Source: Rosellinia necatrix
Taxonomy: Eukaryota > Ascomycota > Sordariomycetes > Xylariales > Xylariaceae
Assembly: GCA_021209875.1 (NCBI GenBank)
Contig: JAGYVD010000004.1
Span: 3,472,001 to 3,536,000 of the forward strand
Reading direction: 5' to 3'
DNA: 64,000 nt
Part shown: positions 53,275-64,000 of the stretch, piece by piece
How positions within the stretch are numbered: the first letter of the stretch is position 1
Layout: every line of letters starts with the position of its first letter
Position numbers and translations under genes: made by a program
The notes under the pieces: generated by a model
What the model was told of the DNA's origin: nothing
Databases searched by the model: none
Seen by the model: the letters and a program-made list of their open reading frames with translations, nothing else

Positions 53275-56200
53275 AAGTAGTGTATTTATATAAGCGATAG
53301 ATTTTATTATTAAACTAAACTAATATTATTTTTTAAATTTTTTAAAGTTAAAAATTTTTATTTATAGCTAAAGATTTAATCGCGCGTTTTAATCTAGCTA
53401 TAATTAAATAATTAATATAAATAAAACGTTATTTTAATAATTATTTTTTTATATAGATTATATATTTTATTAAAGCTTATAAATAAATAATTATTAAAAA
53501 ATGTTTAAAAGTTTATTTTATATTTTAAAAGTTATTATTATTAAAGTTATATATTTAAGCGTGTTTAATAATTAAAGTTTATTTAAATTTATAAACATAG
53601 CCAGTTATTTATTTTTATTTATTATTAAAAAAACGCTAGTAAATATATTTATTAAATAATTATAAATATATATATTATAATTAAAAGCTGGAATTTTTAA
53701 AAATAGTTTTATTATTTTATTTTTTATATATATAATTTACTCTATTTTATTTTTTAGCTTTTAAATCGTAAATTAATAAATTAAAAATAACAGCTGATAA
53801 TATTTATATATAAAATAATTATTTAAATATATTATATATATATTTAAATATTTTGTAAATAATATATTTAATTTTTTAAGCTTATAATAACGTTATATTA
53901 TTATATTTTATTATATATATTAAATTTAAATATAAATAATTTTAAAAAACTTTAGCAGAATATTTTAAATTAATATAATTTTTATTTAAAAATATATTAT
54001 GGCTAAAATAATTTAGTTTAAACTAAAAACTATTAATTATTTTTATAATATTAAAAATAAGCTAACGTTTTAATTAATATTTTATATAAAAATATAAAAA
54101 TTATAAAAATATTTATTAATTTAGTTTTAAAGTTAATTAAACAGGTTTAAAAGTTTTTAAACTTTTAAAAATATTAATATTAAATTTTTAATAACGTAGA
54201 ACTTAAAACTGCAGCTAATTAAAAATAATATTAAAATTAATAAAGCAGTAGATCAGTTATTTAAAATAAAGCCTGTTGTTAAAATAAAAATAAAGCAGCT
54301 ATATTAACTAATGTTTAAATAACTAATATATAAAATATAATTATAAATGTTTTAAATAAATTAAATATTATAACTATTATATTTTTTATATATTTTATTA
54401 AATAAAAACTTTTTAAAAAAATAATAACTTAAAACTTTTTATTAAATATTAAAACGATTTTTATAAACGTTATAATAATAAAAATAAAAATAATAACAAT
54501 TATTATAATAAAAACCGTAGTAATAATAATTTATTTGATTTTTTAGCTTAAATAGTTTTAACAACAGCAAATATAGTTATACTATATTAAATTAATAAAA
54601 ATAGTTTATATTAAGTATAACAGCTAAAACAAAAAAATATATATAAAATTAAATAAAATAATATTAATATTTTTAACTTAAAATAAAAAACTTTAATAAT
54701 AAAAATATATAGCTAATTAAAAAATATAATTTATATAAACGTTTATTTTTTATTAATTATATTAAGTTATTATTAAAAAGTAAAAATATTTAAATATTAA
54801 ACGTTTATAAATAATTAATTTATTTAATTATTTATTAGTTAAATTAGCTTTATTATAATAAAACAGCAAAGTTTATATAAGCAACTATTATATATAAAAA
54901 AGTAGGCTTAAATATACTGTTTAAAAACTAAAAAAAAAATTTAAAACGTAAGCTGGTAAAACGTTCTAAAAGTTTATAAAAAAAATTATTTTAAAAAATA
55001 TCGTAGAAAATTGAAACGTATTTTTTTAGTTTATTTAATATTAAATATAATATATTAAAGTTATAAAAATATTATAAAAATAATAAAATTAATATAAAAT
55101 TATAAAAATATTTACAACTAATAAAAAACATAGTTTTAAATTATATCTGATTTTTAAATTAAAAATTTTTTTGCTAACTATATATATAAAATAAAAATAG
55201 CTAATATAAACTAAAATATAAAGCTAAAAAATATATTTAAATATTAAACTAAAAATAATATCAGTAAATTTAATATTAACTATTAAAATAACTTGCTAGA
55301 AAAGCTATAATTATCGATTTAATTAAAAAAATGTTAATTAAATAATAAATATCCTAAAAATTAAAGCTAAAACAGCTGTAAACGTAGTTATAAACAGTAT
55401 TAAAGCTGGAGTAAAAATTATAATTAAAATAACAGCTGTAAAAAAAGCTGTAAGCGTTAGAACTAAAACTATAACAACTATTAAAAAAATAAAAAAAATA
55501 ATTAAAAACTAAAAAGTTATAATTAAAAGCGTAATTAAAAACGTAATTATAGTTATAATTAAAGTTAAAATTATAAATATTTAAATTGTAAAAACTATAA
55601 TTAAAATTAAAAAAACGATTAATATTTATTTTATATATATTTTATAAATAATAATATAAATAAATAAAAACTAAACAAAATAATAATAAAAACGCGCTTT
55701 TTTTATTTAATATTAGATTTAGTTTATATTTGTTATTAATATTATTAAATTTATAAATTAAAAACTATTTTAAAATTATATATAAAAAGTGTAATTTTAT
55801 GTTAAATTAAAAAAATTATAATATTTTTTTAATTGTATATAAAAACGTACTTATAAGTATTATTTTTAAAAACTATTTTTATATAATTAATTTTTAAGCA
55901 TTTATAAAATTGTGCTAAAGCTAAAAATAAAACTATTAAATAAATTAAAGCTAAAAATAAAACTATTAAACAAAAAAAAAGCTAAATTATAACGTATCGA
56001 AAATATATTTTAACGCGATATATAAAACAGTTAATAATATTTTTAACAGCAAAATTTTTATAATTAAAACATTAAATATTAATAATAAATATAATAAAAC
56101 GCTCCGATTAAATTATATATATTTGTAAATTAATATTAGGCTGTTTTAGTTAAATAAAACTAATAAATTTATATTAACCTAAGTATTAAAAAACTATTAT

Positions 56201-59200
56201 TAGCAAATTTTTTTAAATATTTTAATATATAAAATAGCTTTTAATTAAGTTAAGTTTATTATTTTAAAAATAAATCGGTTAAACTTAAAAACTAAGTTTA
56301 TTTTTATATTAAAAAATAAACAGAACTAAAAAACTTAAAATATTTAAATATATAAAAAAAATAAGTAGTAAAAATTATTTAAAACTAGAAATATTATTTA
56401 GTAATAACTTTTATATTTATATAAAACTATAATTAATTATAAATTAAAAACATTTATTTATTAAGCTAGAAAAATAAATAAATTTATAGTTTTATTTAAT
56501 ATATTTATTTATAGTTATAAATATATATAAAAATTATTAGTCGGAAAAATATAAAATTATAAAACAAAAAAGCTTATTTTATAATAAAATATAAACTTTT
56601 ATTAAATAATAAAAGTTTTTATTTTATAATTATATATAAAAATAATATATATAGCATAATTAACGCTAAAACTTTTAAAATAATATTAATAATAAATATT
56701 TTAATAAAAACTGTTAAAATTTATAAAAATATTAAGCTAAATTAAATTTAAAAAATAAAAATAGCAGAGTATATATAAGCTTATAAAAATCAGCGATAAT
56801 AATTTTTATAATTATAGCTACTGTTTTATTATTAGCAGGAATAGCTTTAGCTAAAACTAATAAATAACTTTTAATAAATATAATTATTGCAACTAATGCA
56901 GAGTTTAAATTAAATTTTTGATTAACTATAGTAGTAACTAATATAATATTAAACGTAAAAATAATCGCGTATTTAAATAAAATAAATTATACGTTAAACT
57001 TTATAATAATTTTTATATTAAATATATAAATAATTAATATGTTTAATATTATATAAAAAATATTAAGTATAAGATAATATATTTAAATATAGCAATAAAA
57101 AGTATTTTTTTATAAACGTTATATTTAATATAATAATTAATTTAAAAGTTTTAAAAAACTTTAAGCTAAACTTTTTAATATTAAAAAATAAACCTAAAGT
57201 TAAAAATATATATATATTTTTTTAAGCATTAAAAACCAGGCGACTTTTTAAAACTATTACTAAAAAATGTTTATATATACGCTAAAAAACGTTTAAAGCT
57301 TTTTGATTTATTAAAATAGTTATATTTTATAATATTTAAATAAATCGCAGAAAAATAAATATTTTTAAAAAAATAATTTAAAGTATTTTTTATTAATAAT
57401 TAACAAAAACTAAATTAAATTTAAAACGGTATTTTTTAATAAACGTAATATAAAAGTATTAAACGATATTTATAATAAGCTATATAAAATAAGTCGATTA
57501 TAATAAATAAATAAACTAACACTTTTTATTTATTTTGTTTTTATTATATAGTAAAAATATATAAAGTTAATAAAAACTAAATAATAGTTAATTTTTAATA
57601 ATTTAATAAAGTAGTAGTTTTAAATAATTATTTATTATTTTTATAAAGCAAAATAATTAAAAGCTTATTAAACAAAAAAAAATTATAATTATTAATATAA
57701 CAGGATTTTTTATTAATTTTTATATATTTTAAATTTAAAAATATATTTATAATAATTAGTTTTTATAGCTTAGAACGATTTAATATAATATTAATAAAAT
57801 ATAATAATTTTTAGTATATATATAAAAATATATAAACTAACTGCTGTATAAATATATATATTATTATTAATATTTTATTAATAACGTTATTATATATTTT
57901 AATAGTTATAAAATTATTTTAAATATTTTAAAATAATTTTATATTATTTTATAAAAAACATTATAATATTTTTTATAAAATTTTTATTAGCTATTTATTT
58001 ATAAAGCTTTTAAAATTTTATATAAACGTTTTAAAACTATTAATTATTGTTAAATAAATATAAATATTTTAATAATTAGTTTTTTAAAATGTTATAAGCT
58101 TTTAAAAATATTTTAAAACAAGCGGATTTTTTATAATTTAATTTTATATTACGTTTAGTTAGCAGAACTATTATAAAATTAAAAACTAACTTATTAGCTA
58201 AAAACGTAAAAAAAATCTTAAATAAAAAAACGTATTTATTATGTTTATAACACGTATTATAAACTAATAAAAATAAAAATAATTTTATTTAAAGCTATTT
58301 AAAACGTTATTTATTATAAAATAATATTATAATATTATAATTTAAAAAACTGTTTTTTATAAATAAATAAAACTAAAAACATAGTTTTAAAATTATATTA
58401 TTTTATATAAGAAAAAATATAATTAAAAGCCCGGAAGCTTAATTTTATTAATACAAGTAAAACTAATTATATATTTAAATTATAGTTTATTATAAGTTAA
58501 AACTAAATATAAACTATTTAAATTAAAAATAATTTATTTTATTTAAGCTGTTAAAAATTATAAACAGTAATTTAATTTAATAAAAATAATATAATTATAT
58601 TTATAGATTATTTAATAATTAAAAATATAATTAATTAAATATTATTAAATATAGCTGCTATAAACTATATAAATATTTAATTAATTAATTTTTAATATAT
58701 TTTTTAGTATAAATTTTAAATATATTATTTATTAAAAAATTAAACTACGTATTAAATATATTAAACAGATTTAAATTAATATAAAACGTTATAAATAAAA
58801 CAAATAAGTTATAAAAATTAAAAGAACCGGCAATATTAAATTTAATATAAAACGTAATAAAATATATAGTAAAAATAATAATAAGCAACAAATAAAAAGT
58901 AAAATTTAAAAAAAATTATTAAACCGACGTACGGTATAATAAAATATTAAACAAGCTAAATATTTTAAAATTTCGCAAAAACAATAAAAACGTTATAATA
59001 TTTTTTAAACTTAAGCATTTTTTTTATTATAAATAGTTTAATTTATAATTAATATTAAAAATAAAATAATTATATGTTTTATATAATATAATTAAATAAA
59101 TATTTAAAGCTATATATAATAATAAATATTACGCAGGCTTAAAAAAATAATAAAAATTTTAAAAGTTTTTATATACTGCAAGTTTTAATTAGTTAAAAAT

Positions 59201-60508
59201 ATATTAAATACTGCTTAAGTTACAACTTTAATTATATAAACAGATCTAAACTAATAAAAAGTTTTAAACTAAAATGTTTAAAAATATATTATTTATATAA
59301 ACAATAATAATTAACTTTATATTAAAACTATTTTTAATAAATATTAAAAATATTTTATAATAATTAATAAACAAAAATATTATAATATATATAATTATAT
59401 AATAACTATATTATATTATATATTTAAATAAAGCCTGTTTATTTTAAAAATAAAAATATATAATTAAAAATTAAATTAACGTATTTATAAAACAATTATT
59501 AATAAACAATTAAATTTTTTTAAAAGTATTATTTTTAATTAAAACTAAAGTTTATATTTAATTTTTAAAAAAATATAAAAACTTTAAATATAAAACTATT
59601 AATAATTATAGCTTATTATTTATAAAATAATAAATTATTAAAAAAAAAACTAAATAATTAAATTAATAATATATTATTATAATTTTAAAAACTTTAAGTT
59701 TAATTAAGTTAACTTATATTTAATATTATAATAAAATTTTAATATTATATAATTATAAGCAATATAATTTATTTTATATAAACAGCTATTTAAATTTAAA
59801 TTATTTAAACTTTTAAACTTTATTACTAATTAATTTAATTAATTAAGTATAAAATAAATAAAAACTTTAAAAACTATTTTTAATAAAACGTTAAGCTAGC
59901 AATAAATTTTATTACAGCATAAACTAAAAACATTATAACAGCAAATATTATATATTATAATTTATTTTTAATAAAAATATTATTACGTTTATATAATAAA
60001 TATTATTTATTAAATAAACTTTTAAAAAATATTTATAATAACACGTAAAATTTTAAATAATAAAAAAAGTTAAAAACTTAGCTTATAAATTAAACTTTTA
60101 AAATATTATAAAATTTATCTAATAATATTAATAGCTTATTTAAAACGTATATATAGCTAAAATAATTTTTTAAATAAATTAAACTAACGTTTAAGCTAAT
60201 AAAAACTAATTAATATAAGCATTTAAATAGTAATAATAAAAAATATATAAAATTAAATAAATTTTTAAACACCGCGTTAATAAAAAACAGATTTAATTAT
60301 TTAATTAAATAATAAAACTAAAAATATAAATATAATTAATAATATATTAAAATTAACTATATTATTTAAAAAAAAAATAAACAATTATTAAAAAAAAAAC
60401 AGCCTCTGCCCTAAAATAAAAAAAAAAATTAAGCGTAAAAAACGGCTTTATAAAACGACCTAACGTATTACTAAAAACAGTAGCTGTTTTTTCTGTCCGC
60501 CGGTATTT

Positions 60509-60716
60509 TAATAAAGTCTTTAAAAAAGCTTGTATTAATCGAGCCAACGGCTTATATATTATTAGATTAGATTAAATAAGTTGCACAGGCTACGGCTGGC
60601 AACAAATGGCCTACGGCCACCCCTGCAGGGGTTAATTCTAAACTTATTAAAATTCCCTACCTAGCAGAGGAATTAATAAAAGCATCTTTCTTTCTACCCT
60701 CATACCAATCTTTTCA
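60509..60716. repeat. Right LTR
   Basis: 208 bp, gapless with the left LTR. It keeps the palindrome CCCCTGCAGGGG and a C-containing right third, but has lost the left hairpins to C-to-T and G-to-A changes. It ends TTTTCA. Confidence 0.9.
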
Positions 60717-60721
60717 AAAAG
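60717..60721. repeat. Target-site duplication, right copy (AAAAG)
   Basis: AAAAG directly follows the terminal CA of the right LTR and equals the five bases before the left LTR. Confidence 0.8.
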
Positions 60722-60873
60722 ATCTTTTATATAGTTTATATATAGCATTTACTGTTTATATTAACAGGGTATAAACTATATATTTTTAAAAAAAAATTAT
60801 AAAGTTTTAGTTTTAGCATAATTAATAATAAGCCGTTTTTTTATGATTAAAAATAGATGATAAAGCTTAACGC

Positions 60874-62472
60874 TAGTTACGGATGACTGGTCCTCCAACC
60901 GTGGCATGCGTGGCATGCGCAGAACATCTGTACACCTGTTGCCAACTGGTGCGCACAGACTGGACCCACCCCACAAACTTATACTTAGTCAGAATTCTAG
61001 TGGGCTAATTCCTCCCACTTACTCTTTTTTTTTTTATCTGTAGATTTTTATATAATATATTATTTATTGCTAAAGCTTTAATTTTTTATTTATAACTGGT
61101 GCAATAATTTACAGATTATTTAATTTGTTTTAAAAGTATTAAAACTGTTTTTTTAAATATTTTTTATTAAACTACTTTAAAAATAGCTTTTATGTAAAAG
61201 CTAGAAATAATTAAAAACAAATTAAAATTTTAATATATTAAAAAACAACTTTGTTTTATATAGCGTTTAAATTGTTTAATTATTTTGTTGGCAAAGCTTT
61301 TAATAACATATATAAAACTAAATATATTGAATTTAGCTATAAAAAACCTGTTGTAATATAATTTATTATAAAAATTAAAAATAAAATTAATATTAGCTCT
61401 TAAAAACTATTAATAGTTACGGATAACTGGTTGGCCAATCGGGCATGTGGCACGGACCAGTATCTGTACACCTGTTGCCAACTAGGGCGTACAGACCAGC
61501 TGTAGCGCACAGACTGGACCTACCCCACACACCTGCATTTAGCCAGAATTCTAGTGGGCTAATTCCTTCTATTTACTTTTTCTTTTTTTATTTGTAGATT
61601 TTTTATATAATATATTATTTATTGCTAAAGCTTTAACTTTTTATTTATAACTAGTATAACAATCTATAGATTATTTTATTTTAAAACATTAGGACTGCTT
61701 TTTTAAATATTTTTTATATAAAAATAATATTAACGATATAGCATCAACCTTTTTTGCAGGCAGTGTTTATAAACATACTAAAAACTTAGTATGTTAAAAC
61801 GTTATTTTATTACGTAAAATCTTTAAGTTATCGGCGTACTTTATTAAAAAAACTTTTAGTAATATATTTAAAACTAAATATATTTAAATTATTTTTAAAA
61901 AACTTAATATAACATATTAGTTACAGATGACTGGTCCTTCCTGCGGCATGCGTGGCACGCGCGGGACATCTGTACACCTGTTGCCAACTAGTGCGCACAG
62001 ACCAGCTGTAGCGCATAGACTAGACCCACCTCATACACCTGCACTTAGCTAGAATTCTAGTGGGCTAATTTCTTCTATTTATTTTTTTTTTTTTTATCTG
62101 TAGATTTTTCGTACAATATATTATTTATTGCTGGAGCTTTAACTTTTTATTTATAATTAATACAACAATTTATAAATTACTTAATTTATTTTTAAAGCAT
62201 TAAAACTGCTTTTTTTAAATATTTTTTATAAACCGATTTTAAAATAGCTTTTATTACAAAAGCTAAAAGTAGCTAAAAACAAGCTAAAACTTTAACACGC
62301 TAAAAACCGACTTTGTTTTGCACAACATTTAAATTTTTTAATTATTCTGTCGGCAAAACTTTTAATAATATATATAAAACTAAGTATATTTAATTTAGCT
62401 TTAAAAAACCTGTTATAACATAATTTATTATAAAAACTAAAAATAAAACTAATATTAACGCTTAAAAACTAT
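60874..62472. repeat. Three tandem ~0.5-kb units with GC-rich cores
   Basis: Units at 60874-61413, 61414-61917 and 61918-62472 (540, 504 and 555 bases) each begin TAGTTAC and continue with a core of about 140-165 bases. The core contains CATCTGTACACCTG or a close variant, TTGCCAACT, GCGCACAGAC and AATTCTAGTGGGCTAAT. An AT-rich body then includes TATTATTTATTGCT and ends in the style of CTTAAAAACTATT. Unit 1 lacks about 18-19 bases of the core present in units 2 and 3, lying between two copies of GCGCACAGAC. The body of unit 2 is shorter and diverged in its second half. I see no coding frame or match to a known family. Confidence 0.85.
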
Positions 62473-64000
62473 TAGTAAAATTGGCCTTAGAATTTTATTT
62501 ATAAATCTAGGACCCCAAATTCAAAAAAGTATTATATAAAAAAACAAGCAAGTTTTTTTTTAAAGCCGTCGGTTTGTTAATATAATAGTTTATAGGCCTA
62601 GCTGTTAAAAATAAACGAACTGTTTTTTTATAAAAACTAATTATATAAAAAGATGTTTTAGCTTAGCTAGATAATAAAAAATTAATTAATTTTAAAATAT
62701 TTATTAATTTAGCTTAAATATTTTTAACTGCTGCTGCTTTATTTAATAAAATAAAACTTTAAATATATATATTAATAATATTCTAATAAACAGCAATAAA
62801 TTATTACTTTTTTATATAATATACCGTAAAACAGACAAAAATCGCTTTTAAATAAGCTAAAAAATTTAAAATATATACGATTTAATTAAACGAAAAATTA
62901 AAAAAAATATTTAAAAAAAATTTAAAAACTAGACTATAAAACTAAAAATAATATAAAGCTATTTTATTAACTTATAAAAAAATTATACTAAAGCTTAATA
63001 AAAATTAAATAAGCTGCGTTAAGCCGCTTTTTATAAACTTTTTATATTTAAACTAAAAAAAAGCTTTAATAACGCCGCTATAAACTATGTTATAATTAAA
63101 CTTAAAACAATAATTAAAAAATAAAACTGCTTATAGGATTTTTATATAAATTAAACTAATAAATAATTAACTTGTTTAATTAAATATAAAACATATTTTT
63201 TAAAAGTTTTTAAAAAAGATTTTGTAAATCTATTAAAATTTTAATAAATAAATTTTATAATAAAACTATAAAAACAAAGTTAATTTTAAAATCTAATATT
63301 ATAATATAATAAATCGCTTAAAAGTTAATATAGATTAGTTTATAAATAACTTTATAAAAATAAAAGATATTAAATCTTATCTTGCTAGAAAAGCTTTAAA
63401 AACCTGATTTTTATTTATTAAACAAATATTTTAATATAATTACAACATTTAAAAACTTAATATAATATTTATATAATATTTATAAAAACATAAACGTATT
63501 AAAAAAAACAAAAACTAAATATAAAGTATTAAATTTTAATAAGTATTTTTTATTTAAATTTATTTAATTTAAAACGGATTTTATAAAACTTGCTAAAAAA
63601 TATGTTTTAATAAAGCTAAATAAAAAAAAAGTTTAAAAATAAGTTGTTTTTATAACTTACGACTAAAATAATTTCTAAGTATTTTAAAAAATCAGTAGAT
63701 TTTAACGCATATATAAAGTATTGCACGTAAATAGCTTATTATTTGTTAATTAATAACTAAAAGCGTATTAACGCCTATAAAATAAAAAAAACTTTTAAAA
63801 ATATAACGTATATTTAACGTAATTATATTTTTATAACGTTTATTAAAAAACAAATGTTTATTTTGTTTATGTTATTATTAACAGGTTAAAACTAAACATT
63901 TAAATTATTAATTAAAAAAATAAAACAGCTGATTATAAAAAATAAATGTTTTTGTTGCAAACAGAAAAAATATATTATTAAAAATTATTTTTTAAAACTT
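62473..64000. other. AT-rich sequence after the tandem units
   Basis: The RIP-like composition continues to the window edge. A slightly GC-richer junction (62480-62600, with AGGACCCC and AGCCGTCGG) follows the third unit. No LTR, coding frame or further copy of the tandem unit is visible. Confidence 0.6.

Larger units (their letters stand above)
53067..60716. mobile_element. Full-length LTR retrotransposon, RIP-inactivated
   Basis: Two 208-bp direct repeats (53067-53274 and 60509-60716) stand exactly 7442 bases apart and align with no gap. They are flanked by perfect AAAAG duplications, giving a 7650-bp element. The repeats end in CA (right copy) or TA (left copy) and begin TA, consistent with ancestral TG...CA changed by RIP. 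By eye they differ at about 40 sites, all but one being C/T or G/A, with each copy mutated at different positions. The 7.2-kb interior is almost pure AT with stops everywhere, so gag and pol cannot be read and neither orientation nor superfamily can be assigned. The length suits Ty3 or Ty1 types. It cannot be autonomous. Confidence 0.92.
52731..64000. other. AT-rich, RIP-degraded block reaching the window edge
   Basis: From about 52.73 kb the composition drops abruptly to A+T of very roughly 85-90% by eye, with stops in every frame. Only one reading frame above 60 codons exists in the whole 11 kb. TA and AT dinucleotides dominate. Surviving C residues lie largely in GCT, CG and ACT contexts while CA is scarce, as expected where CA has been converted to TA. 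The few GC-rich islands are LTRs of one retrotransposon and the cores of three tandem units. The block could be subtelomeric, pericentromeric or an internal repeat island; the window does not show which. Confidence 0.9.

Noticed and set aside
57286..57400. Faint resemblance to the start of a Ty3-type RNase H region inside the LTR element
   Set aside because: Only a few residues match loosely and stops interrupt every frame. Without reversing RIP from several copies this cannot be told from chance.
60362..60547. 61-codon minus-strand frame inside the AT-rich block
   Set aside because: It lies across the retrotransposon interior and right LTR, has Phe/Lys-rich composition dictated by AT content, and no family signature.

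Overview
The window looks like nuclear chromosomal DNA of a filamentous ascomycete (Pezizomycotina, probably Sordariomycetes). The support is: short GT-AG introns (about 50-140 nt) with CTAAC-like branch sites, a Myb protein of the FlbD/rca-1 type, two RNA polymerase III tRNA genes, and a long AT-rich block whose repeats differ almost only by C/T and G/A transitions, the mark of repeat-induced point mutation (RIP). No species name is claimed. All gene models were built by eye from reading frames, splice signals and remembered family sequences; no search was run.

Layout. 1-4.7 kb: gene-free, rich in microsatellites and TAGG/CCTA strings. 4.7-6.2 kb: one intronless gene for a Cys-rich, coiled-coil protein of unknown function. 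6.2-11.9 kb: gene-poor apart from two identical tRNA-Asn(GTT) genes. 11.9-13.3 kb: a nuclear cap-binding subunit 3 (NCBP3)-like protein. 14.7-16.7 kb: a five-exon coiled-coil gene of unknown function. 16.7-25.2 kb: 8.4 kb with no supportable gene. 25.2-26.1 kb (minus): an FlbD-type two-repeat Myb regulator whose C-terminus is reached only through a frame change. 26.1-32.1 kb: gene-free with several minisatellites. 32.1-49.7 kb: a run of four minus-strand genes, namely (in transcription order) a 1261-aa disordered protein, SEC23, ribosomal protein L12 and a 1600-aa O-GlcNAc-transferase-like protein. 49.7-52.7 kb: gene-free. 52.7-64 kb: an AT-rich, RIP-degraded block.

The AT-rich block contains a complete but dead LTR retrotransposon (53067-60716, 208-bp LTRs, 5-bp AAAAG target duplication on both sides) and, just beyond it, three tandem 504-555-bp units, each with a GC-richer core of unknown nature.

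The recognisable genes are housekeeping or regulatory: ER-to-Golgi COPII coat, ribosome, nucleocytoplasmic glycosylation, cap/RNA export and conidiation control. They do not form an obvious pathway, and no biosynthetic cluster, CRISPR or defence system is visible. The least ordinary material is the RIP-shaped repeat landscape, the uncharacterised tandem units, and the unrecognised genes at 4.7, 14.7 and 45.5 kb.
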